Positions 26,112 through 32,547 of a stretch of 32,547 nucleotides of DNA are shown here, in pieces. The DNA comes from Microbacteriaceae bacterium. Its GTDB lineage: Bacteria; Actinomycetota; Actinomycetes; Actinomycetales; Microbacteriaceae. Location of the stretch: positions 1-32,547 of the forward strand of contig JAKONM010000313.1 in the NCBI GenBank assembly GCA_022701925.1. Direction: 5' to 3'. The position numbers and the translations under genes were made by a program. Position 1 is the stretch's first letter; each line of letters opens with the position of its first letter. The notes under the pieces are model-generated. The model searched no databases. It was given only the letters and a program-made list of their open reading frames with translations, and was not told the DNA's origin.

Positions 26112-26366
26112 ATGAAGGACGTCCGCTTCACCACGACCGTCGAGCACCGCTTCGTCCACGACAAGGACGAGGTGATCACCCCGCACAACGACGTCGCCGC
26201 CCTCGGGGCCCGCGAGGTCGCCCGGGCCGAGATCCACGACACCGACCTGGTCGGCGCTGTGTGGAAGGTGCCCGAGGGCGCCGAGATGCAGGTGCCCGAC
26301 AAGTGCGCCGACAAGCTCGTGGCCCTGGGCTACGCCGAGCTCCTCGACGTCGCCGCGGCGGCCTGA
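26112..26366 (+). CDS. Hypothetical phage protein
   Basis: 84 aa collinear ORF with upstream purine-rich SD-like sequence. Confidence 0.55.
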   Translation: MKDVRFTTTVEHRFVHDKDEVITPHNDVAALGAREVARAEIHDTDLVGAVWKVPEGAEMQVPDKCADKLVALGYAELLDVAAAA

Positions 26367-26368
26367 CC

Positions 26369-26782
26369 ATGGCCGGCGAGCGCAACGGACCCGCGCTCGA
26401 TCAGGGCGCGCTGGTCTACCAGGCGGCGGGCGCGACCTACACGGTCCCGATCAAGGATCCGGACGGCTCCCGCCCGAACGTTATCGGCGCCACCGCCGCT
26501 TGGTGGGCCGGGCCGGTCCCGGCCGGGCGCCCGCAGGGGCCGCAATTCGCCTCGGTCGCGGGCCAGCCGGGCGCGATCACCAAGGCGCTGCAGGTCGTCG
26601 CCGATCCGGACGGCGGCTTCATGGTGATCCTGGACATCGCGCCTGAGGACGTGGCGGGCTTCGCGCCCACCGGCCTCTATCAGCACGAGATCTGGATCAC
26701 CGAGGTCGGGCGCCGGGCCTACCCGATCACGATCGGGACCCTGGTGATCCGCGGCACCGTGAAGGGCTCGGCCGCGGCCTGA
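26369..26782 (+). CDS. Hypothetical phage protein
   Basis: Closely spaced after previous ORF; MAGERNGPALDQGALVYQAAGATYTVPIKDPDGS. Confidence 0.55.
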   Translation: MAGERNGPALDQGALVYQAAGATYTVPIKDPDGSRPNVIGATAAWWAGPVPAGRPQGPQFASVAGQPGAITKALQVVADPDGGFMVILDIAPEDVAGFAPTGLYQHEIWITEVGRRAYPITIGTLVIRGTVKGSAAA

Positions 26783-26897
26783 TCCGAAAAGCGCGGCCCG
26801 CAGTCCTCCAGCCTCACGGGTAGGAGCCGCCCCGCACGCGGGGTCGGGTGGAACAAGCGGGCCGCCCCGAAACCCAACCTCACCTCGGAGATCCACC

Positions 26898-27296
26898 ATG
26901 CTCCTGCAGCGCTTCGCGCTGCGGGCCGCAGTCGTTTGCGCACTGCTGTCCGCATCCCCGCCGGCCCATGCGTGGGCGGGCATCGACTCGACCTACGGGC
27001 GGGAGGTCTTCCGGATCAACCCGAGCCGTCGCACTGCGAATGGCGAGCTGTTCAATCCGATGGGCCAGACGGCGGCGATCTGGGATGTCCCGTTCAACAC
27101 CCGGATGCGGGTCACGCATCTCGCCACCGGCCGGAGCATCGTGGTCCGGGTCAACGATCGGGGGCCCCACAGGCGCTTGGGTCGGCTGATCGACCTCTCG
27201 ACCGGCGCCTGCCGGGCGCTCGGCGCGTGCGGCCTCGCCCGGGTGCGGGTCGAAGTCGTGTCGGGCCCGGGCCGTCGTTGGGCGGACGCGCGATGA
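26898..27296 (+). CDS. RlpA-like double-psi beta-barrel secreted protein
   Basis: Signal peptide MLLQRFALRAAVVCALLSASPPAHA; TANGELFNPMGQTAAIWDVPFNTRMRVTHLATGRSIVVRVNDRGPHRRLGRLIDLSTGACRALG. Confidence 0.85.
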   Translation: MLLQRFALRAAVVCALLSASPPAHAWAGIDSTYGREVFRINPSRRTANGELFNPMGQTAAIWDVPFNTRMRVTHLATGRSIVVRVNDRGPHRRLGRLIDLSTGACRALGACGLARVRVEVVSGPGRRWADAR

Positions 27297-27520
27297 CGGT
27301 GGTCCGGCTTTCGGCGATCCTCCTCGCCCTGGTGCTGCTCGCTTCGCCAGTGACGGCCGGCAAACACTCCCACTTGCCGGCGCGCCCCAACACCGAGGCC
27401 TACCTGCGGGCCGGCCCGATCGCTCCGAACGGCACGCTCATCCGCGACGGCGAGCGCCTGCGGACTCTGGAGCTCAACGAGCTCGCGCCGCTGCGCCTGC
27501 GGATCTCGATCCCCTTCTGA
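27293..27520 (+). CDS. Small secreted protein in lysis cassette
   Basis: ATGA overlap with rlpA-like stop; MTVVRLSAILLALVLLASPVTAG signal peptide. Confidence 0.6.
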   Translation: MTVVRLSAILLALVLLASPVTAGKHSHLPARPNTEAYLRAGPIAPNGTLIRDGERLRTLELNELAPLRLRISIPF

Positions 27521-27529
27521 GGACAAGCC

Positions 27530-28585
27530 ATGACCGACTGGAAGCGGATCCTTCCCGCCGTTGCGCCCCGCGCACGCGCCGACGTCGTGGCCGCGCTGAT
27601 CGCCGCCGACGACCGGATCGCGGCGGCCGAGATCTCGACGCCGCTGCGGCTCGCCCACTTCCTCGCCCAGATGGCCACCGAGTCCGGCGACTTCACCCGC
27701 CTCGAGGAGGACCTGTTCTACTCGGCCGAGCGGCTGTGCCAGGTCTGGCCGAAACGGTTCCCGACGCTGGCGGCCGCCAAGCCCTACGCCCGCAACCCGA
27801 AGGCGCTGGCCGAGAAGGTCTACGGCGGTCGCATGGGCAACGTGAAGCCCGGCGACGGCTGGCGGTACCGCGGCGGCGGCCTGATGCAGAACACCGGCCG
27901 GGCGAACTACCGCGCCGCCGGGTTCGAGGCCGACCCGGACCGGCTGCGCACTCCGGCCGGCGCGATCGCCGCGGCGCTGACCTTCTGGACCGACAACGGT
28001 TGCAACGCGCTCGCCGACGCCGACGACGTCGAGGCCCTGCGTCGCCGGATCAACGGCGGCGACAACGGCCTGCCCGAGTGCCGCGCCTACCTCGCCAAGG
28101 CGAAGGCCGCGCTCCGGACGATCCCGGCGCAGGCGAAGCTGAAGGCGCTGCGCTACCCCGTGGGCAACGTCGACGGCGACCACGGCGACCGCACCACCGG
28201 CGCCGTGCAGCTGCTGCAGAAGAAGGCCGGCCTGCCCGTCACCGGCGAGCTCGACGACGACACGGTGGCGGCGCTCGATACCGCCGAGGCCCTGCCGGTG
28301 CCGGCGAAGGACGCGAACCTCGCCCAGAGCCGCACGGTCCAGGGCGCGGGCGTGGCCGGGTCCTTTGGCTTCGCCGAGGTCGCCCAGAGCGTCAGCGAAC
28401 TGAAGGACCAGGCTGAGAGCGCGCAGGCCCAGATCTCGGCCGGGACCGTCTTCGGCTTCGTCATGGGTGCGCTGATCGTCGCTGGCGCCGCCTACGCCCT
28501 CTACGCGCGCTGGGACGATGCCGGCCGGCCCGTGCCGGACATCCTCGCGCGCCGCTTCCCCCGTCCCGCCGGAGCGCGCGCCTGA
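27530..28585 (+). CDS. GH19-type endolysin with peptidoglycan-binding domain and C-terminal TM helix
   Basis: LRLAHFLAQMATESGDFTRLEEDLFYSAERL...GDGWRYRGGGLMQNTGRANYRAAG; then YPVGNVDGDHGDRTTGAVQLLQKKAGLPVTGELDDDTVAAL; then TVFGFVMGALIVAGAAYALYARW. Confidence 0.85.
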   Translation: MTDWKRILPAVAPRARADVVAALIAADDRIAAAEISTPLRLAHFLAQMATESGDFTRLEEDLFYSAERLCQVWPKRFPTLAAAKPYARNPKALAEKVYGGRMGNVKPGDGWRYRGGGLMQNTGRANYRAAGFEADPDRLRTPAGAIAAALTFWTDNGCNALADADDVEALRRRINGGDNGLPECRAYLAKAKAALRTIPAQAKLKALRYPVGNVDGDHGDRTTGAVQLLQKKAGLPVTGELDDDTVAALDTAEALPVPAKDANLAQSRTVQGAGVAGSFGFAEVAQSVSELKDQAESAQAQISAGTVFGFVMGALIVAGAAYALYARWDDAGRPVPDILARRFPRPAGARA

Positions 28586-29034
28586 TGTTCGACTTCTCCT
28601 GGACCGGCATCCTGCTCGCGGTCGCGCCCCTCCCGTGGGCCGCGATCTCCCCGGTGACGCTGAAGATCCTCAGCGCCGCCTTCTTCATCCTGGTGCTTGG
28701 GCGGATCGTCCTGCCCGCGCGCCTGCGCATCCTCACCGTGACGATGGCCGCCGGCGTCGCCGCCTTCGCCTTCTGCTGGCAGGTCGCGGTGACCGACGGC
28801 GCGCGGCGCATGCAGGCCCACGACCACGCCCTCGCGATCCGGGCGGAGCGCGAGCGGGCCGACCTCGCCGAGGCCCTCAACCGCGATCTCGCCGAGCAGG
28901 CCACCCGCGACCTCGCCGCCGAGCAGGCCGACCGCGCCAAGCTGAAGGATCTCAACGATGTGCTCGCCAAGAACTCGCGCCGCGATGATGTCTGTGTGCC
29001 TCAGCCTCTCAGCCGGCGGTTGCGCCAGCTCTAG
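28585..29034 (+). CDS. Membrane protein with coiled coil, probable Rz-like inner-membrane spanin (possibly holin-like)
   Basis: Hydrophobic N-terminal ~70 aa followed by coiled coil AIRAERERADLAEALNRDLAEQATRDLAAEQADRAKLKDLNDVL. Confidence 0.6.
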   Translation: MFDFSWTGILLAVAPLPWAAISPVTLKILSAAFFILVLGRIVLPARLRILTVTMAAGVAAFAFCWQVAVTDGARRMQAHDHALAIRAERERADLAEALNRDLAEQATRDLAAEQADRAKLKDLNDVLAKNSRRDDVCVPQPLSRRLRQL

Positions 29035-29281
29035 GATCGAGCCGCCCGCGATCGATCCGGCCGCGCCCGCCGATATCCGGGTGACGCTGCCGGCCCCGCC
29101 GGCGGGCATGGAGGCCTGCCTGCGCGGAAGCTTCCCGGATATCCCGGATCGATCCCTGACACAGGGTGATGTCGTCCGGATCATCGCCCGGGCCAAGCTG
29201 CTGGACCGCGAGAAGGCCCGGTGCAGCGACCGGGCGCTGGTCTGGATCGCGGCCGTCCGGCGCGACTTCGCCAGGCCCTGA
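28985..29281 (+). CDS. Candidate Rz1-like outer-membrane spanin (lipoprotein) overlapping the Rz-like gene
   Basis: MMSVCLSLSAGGCASSRIEPPAIDPAAPADIRVTLPAPPAG: short leader, lipobox-like Cys, Pro-rich mature region, overlapping frame. Confidence 0.5.
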   Translation: MMSVCLSLSAGGCASSRIEPPAIDPAAPADIRVTLPAPPAGMEACLRGSFPDIPDRSLTQGDVVRIIARAKLLDREKARCSDRALVWIAAVRRDFARP

Positions 29282-29289
29282 CCGGCACC

Positions 29290-29316
29290 AAGGCCCGCGA
29301 AAGTTTCGCGGGCCTT
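29290..29316 (+). terminator. Perfect inverted repeat after lysis genes, probable terminator
   Basis: AAGGCCCGCGAAAGTTTCGCGGGCCTT, perfectly self-complementary around the central G. Confidence 0.55.
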
Positions 29317-29454
29317 CCTGGCCCGCGCGAGCGGCCGGTTGCGTCTCATCCACCGAACACAAGCCGGCTTGTCTCTCACGGGAGGCCGGTTCGCTTAACA
29401 CAACGCGCGACCGGAACACCGGCGCGCGGCTCTCCGGCCTTGGGGGCCAGGATC

Positions 29455-30090
29455 ATGACCGCACAGCTCCAGCAGCAGCAGATGCAGCCCCTGACCGGAC
29501 GGCCGACCGAGGAGCGCTTGGGCGCGCTCGAAGTCCGCGTCGGTGGGATTGAGGACGGGATCCGACACATCGTCACCAAGCTCGATCAGAAGGATCGCAC
29601 CCCCTGGGGCATGCTGATCGGTGCAGCCGGCTTCATGGTCACGATCATCGGCTCGATCGGCGGCCTCGCCTTCTCCCCGCTGTCGAGCGGCATCGCCGAC
29701 GTGAAGGCGGCGATCGTAAAGTTCGAGGGCAAGACCGAGAGCTACATGAAGCGCGAGGACATCGAGGCGCAGATCTCCGGCGTGCGGGTCTCCTTCGACG
29801 ATCGCTTCAAGGTGAGTGCCGAGCGGCGCAACGACCTGCAGGTGCGCAGCGACGACCGCATGGCACGCATCGAGCGCGACGTCGACGCCCTGCAGAAGGC
29901 CGTCGTTCCCCGGGGCGAGCATGAGCAGACCTGGGCCGGCCAGCGCATGAAGGACGAGGCGTTGCAGCGCCAGATCGACCAGGCACGCAACGAACTGAAC
30001 GGGCTCAACACGCCGCGCGATACGATCCAGGGCATGCAGAAGCGGATCGACGAGCTGGAGCGGGATGCCCGGGCGCCCTCACGCCGTTAG
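29455..30090 (+). CDS. Hypothetical single-TM coiled-coil protein
   Basis: MTAQLQQQQMQPLTGRPTEERLGALEVRVGGIEDGIRHIVTKL, TM TPWGMLIGAAGFMVTIIGSIGGLAF, C-terminal coiled coil. Confidence 0.65.
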   Translation: MTAQLQQQQMQPLTGRPTEERLGALEVRVGGIEDGIRHIVTKLDQKDRTPWGMLIGAAGFMVTIIGSIGGLAFSPLSSGIADVKAAIVKFEGKTESYMKREDIEAQISGVRVSFDDRFKVSAERRNDLQVRSDDRMARIERDVDALQKAVVPRGEHEQTWAGQRMKDEALQRQIDQARNELNGLNTPRDTIQGMQKRIDELERDARAPSRR

Positions 30091-30110
30091 CGCTACTTCA
30101 CACTCCTTTA

Positions 30111-30141
30111 GGCGCCCCGGCTTCGGCCGGGGCGCCTTTCG
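30111..30141 (+). terminator. Strong rho-independent terminator
   Basis: GGCGCCCCGGC-TTCG-GCCGGGGCGCC-TTTCG, 11-bp perfect stem with TTCG tetraloop. Confidence 0.8.
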
Positions 30142-30358
30142 TCGTTCCCGGGCGGAAATGGGCACCTCGCCCGTGCGTCTACTCGAGTTCCAAGGCTGTC
30201 CCTGCCAGCTTCGTCGGCACCCGCCGCGCGGAATTTTTGGTTTCAGTTCGGCTGCAATCGAACCGGCAGGCAGCACGTTCCGGCTTCCATAGCCTCATCG
30301 ATCAGACCAACGCTCCGTCGAGAAGGAAGTGCGGCCAGCTCTTCCTGAAACTCACCAC

Positions 30359-31222
30359 TTAGCTCAATTCCATTCTGTTTTTGCCGAAAGTATAGCTATA
30401 CCGAGCCCGCTCGCTGTACCACGCCTCTTCTTCGGGTGATAAGTGATTATCGTGATACCAAGGAAGGTGCTTGCATGTAAAATGGCCAGCTACTCTCAAT
30501 GCCTGAAGCGGATCACTTTTCGCAAAAAATTTCTTATTGTACACCGCGAATGTCGTGTCGATCATCCCGCGATATATAATATCTCCCCTCTCTGTCGCCC
30601 CAACTTCATTTTCCCAGAACTGTTTCTCCCATTCCCAGACATGATACAAGGCACCATTATTATATATCTTTTTCGTAATCATCAAACTAGGCTGTGAAAT
30701 ATCTATCGCTAGGCCAACCTTACCTACTTGGTACTTGTGTGATATATCAAGCAGCTCTTCTACAAAATTTCTTGGCATTGTTTTACTGAACAGCAAATCT
30801 GGATCGGTAATACAAAAAATTTCAGGCAATGAGGAATACAGCGCATCATCCTCAAACAGCAGCCGAGGTCCGGGATTAGATCCGTCGCCAACAACTTCAA
30901 CGCCATGGCTCGAAATTCTCTTTAGGTACTCTAGAAAAGGCGGGTAGCTCGACCCATTGTCCCAAAGTATTATATTTTTCTGACCTAGCGATATGAGCTG
31001 ATCCACCATCCCTTTTGAGTAAGTTAGATTATCAAACACCGGTACGATGATGGGGACATGCGTCGCCAAAAGGCTGCTGAACTCCTTGGGATGACGTAGC
31101 TTCAACCCCGTGGTCATGGCGACGTCATTTTTTTTATTTTCAGTCACGTCGGCAATTGAAGGATTTCCTAAGGCCCTTTCGCGCCATCTTTTCTTCAAAA
31201 GCGCAAACCAAGATCTGCTCAT
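30359..31222 (-). CDS. Glycosyltransferase-like (GT-A fold) protein, AT-rich moron
   Basis: PIIVPVFDNLTYSKGMVDQLISLGQKNIILWDNGSSYPPFLEYL...LPEIFCITDPDLLFS; ATG at 31222 (TTG 31261 alternative); visibly lower GC than surroundings. Confidence 0.65.
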   Translation of the reverse strand: MSRSWFALLKKRWRERALGNPSIADVTENKKNDVAMTTGLKLRHPKEFSSLLATHVPIIVPVFDNLTYSKGMVDQLISLGQKNIILWDNGSSYPPFLEYLKRISSHGVEVVGDGSNPGPRLLFEDDALYSSLPEIFCITDPDLLFSKTMPRNFVEELLDISHKYQVGKVGLAIDISQPSLMITKKIYNNGALYHVWEWEKQFWENEVGATERGDIIYRGMIDTTFAVYNKKFFAKSDPLQALRVAGHFTCKHLPWYHDNHLSPEEEAWYSERARYSYTFGKNRMELS

Positions 31223-31482
31223 GTTATATGAAGCCTCAATCGAGCGTTCGAGTTTAGCCAACGCAACGTTAATCGTGCGATCTCATGACGTTCCGGTCGA
31301 CCCGGAAGGCATCATTGCCTCTGCTAGCCTAGGGCTCAAGCCGGCGGCGCGCTGATGGTCGGAACGAGCGCCGTCCAGGCGGTGCATGCCGATCGTGTCG
31401 CGTTCACCCAGACGTCGGGTAATCGCTTCCTGAAGGGCTTGGTGCTGGGCATCCCGATCTGGGAGTTCGCGGCGAAGGGCGG

Positions 31483-31713
31483 TTAGGGCTCCAGCGGCTC
31501 GCCCATCCCGATCTCAGCAAGTAGTTCCTTCCCGGCCGGCGTGAGAAACCAGCGGAGGTCCCGAGCGCGGTACGGCGCACGCTCCTCGACCAGCCCCTGC
31601 TCCTGGAGAAGCCGCATCGTCTTGCGGTGGGCCTCGTGCCGCATGCCTTTGGGGTGATGGCCGCACGCGCGGAGGGCCATGACGTGGACCACGGGACGTC
31701 GTTGGGAGGGCAT
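31483..31713 (-). CDS. Hypothetical small winged-helix-like protein
   Basis: HRKTMRLLQEQGLVEERAPYRARDLRWFLTPAGKELLAEIG. Confidence 0.4.
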   Translation of the reverse strand: MPSQRRPVVHVMALRACGHHPKGMRHEAHRKTMRLLQEQGLVEERAPYRARDLRWFLTPAGKELLAEIGMGEPLEP

Positions 31714-31748
31714 GGAGCTGAGCTATCGCGGCCGGCGAGCGTCGTCCA

Positions 31749-32027
31749 TCAGGCCGGCACGGGAGCCTCAAACCGCGCAGGGCAACCCGCCTCTATCCAG
31801 GCGGCAACCAGCCCCTCGCGCAGAAGCCACTCGCCCCGGATACGATGCGCTGCGAATTGCGCATGAAGCGCTTTCTCGTCGTTCATGTACCCGGGCGAGG
31901 CACCGAACAGCACCAGGGTTTCGGGATAGGTCCGCTGCAACTGGGTCCGACGCCAGTTCGGGTCGACGCCTGACCACCCAACTTTCACACGGTCGGCGTA
32001 GCCAAGGGCATACACCTGCCCCAGCAC
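31749..32027 (-). CDS. T5orf172/MUG113-type GIY-YIG nuclease-like protein (5' end uncertain)
   Basis: GQVYALGYADRVKVGWSGVDPNWRRTQLQRTYPETLVLFGASPGYMNDEKALHAQFAAHRIRGEWLL; frame stays open upstream to stop at 32181-32183. Confidence 0.65.
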   Translation of the reverse strand: MLGQVYALGYADRVKVGWSGVDPNWRRTQLQRTYPETLVLFGASPGYMNDEKALHAQFAAHRIRGEWLLREGLVAAWIEAGCPARFEAPVPA

Positions 32028-32422
32028 CGCGAACGAGATCCAGTTGGGCTCGCCATCCGGAACCGGGGGTCGGGTGGCGGCGACCTCGCGAAGCCAGTCG
32101 CGCAGAAGGGATTCGGCGCGACCCTGCGCCTTCGTGTGCAGCGACCGTCGATGCTCCTGACCGTCCAGCGTGAAGCGTCCTCACCACGTTTTTCCGCGTC
32201 GATAGACACAAGGCATTTTGCCGCTCCGTTTTGTGCGGATTTTTGTGCCGACCCCCAAAAATCGCTCGGGGGCCGGCCAGTTCGTCCCTCAGAGGGGAGA
32301 GGCGAACAGGTCCAGAACGGAATGTGCCAAGTTCTGTGCCTTGACGAAGCGCCCTCAGACGTAGTCAAAGACGGTCCTGACGCACCGAAACCGTCAATTT
32401 CGTCAACGGTTTCAGAGCGTAT

Positions 32423-32497
32423 GCCGGTGTAGCACAGCGGTAGTGCAGCGGTTTTGTAAACCGAAGGTCGGGAGTTCGATCCTCTCCACCGGCACCA
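32423..32497 (+). tRNA. tRNA-Thr (anticodon TGT)
   Basis: GCCGGTG/CACCGGC acceptor, D arm GCAC..GTGC, loop TTTGTAA, TTCGATC T-loop, encoded CCA. Confidence 0.93.
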
Positions 32498-32547
32498 AAA
32501 TTCCACAGCAGCCCCAGCAAGTTACGGATTTTATTGAGGATTAAGCG

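Noticed and set aside
31355-31486. 43-aa forward ORF MVGTSAVQAVHADRVAFTQTSGNRFLKGLVLGIPIWEFAAKGG
   Set aside because: Short, no SD or recognisable family; might be a gene remnant but cannot be supported.
32423-32497. tRNA as a phage-encoded amber suppressor matching the TAG
   Set aside because: Anticodon loop TTTGTAA gives TGT (Thr), not CTA.
31985-32506. 173-aa reverse ORF with CRWRGSNSRPSVYKTAALPLCYTG
   Set aside because: This peptide is the familiar artefact from translating the antisense strand of a tRNA gene; it covers tRNA-Thr 32423-32497.

Overview
GC-rich bacterial DNA (codon and GC style fits an alphaproteobacterium; Methylobacterium-like is only my impression) containing the late region of a contractile-tailed (Mu-like tail) prophage. 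Order: portal C-terminus, prohead protease, major capsid protein, DUF2190-type protein, head completion genes, DUF2635-like protein, sheath, tube, a reverse-strand secreted 'moron', tail assembly chaperone with a clear -1 slippery site (T TTT TTC), tape measure, gpN-like DNA circularisation/baseplate genes, gp44/P, gp45, gp46, gp47 and gp48 baseplate genes, then an expanded ~11-kb adhesin/tail-fibre locus (Gly-rich fibre, tfa-like proteins, two collagen-like/fibre couplets, a coiled-coil fibre, and a LamG-like lectin interrupted by an in-frame TAG). A lysis cassette follows (RlpA-like protein, GH19 endolysin, spanin-like overlapping pair). The right flank has an AT-rich glycosyltransferase-like moron, a T5orf172/MUG113-type GIY-YIG ORF without an obvious start, and a tRNA-Thr(TGT). 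Strongest leads: (i) the TAG-split lectin/Ala-rich fibre gene, where a recognisable lectin-end motif (NLPAGHPYKSAAP) lies just after the stop; (ii) the duplicated collagen-like/fibre couplets sharing a DGG(T/F)F C-terminus; (iii) the AT-rich glycosyltransferase moron; (iv) the unusual lysis module. All family calls were made by eye; no database search was run.
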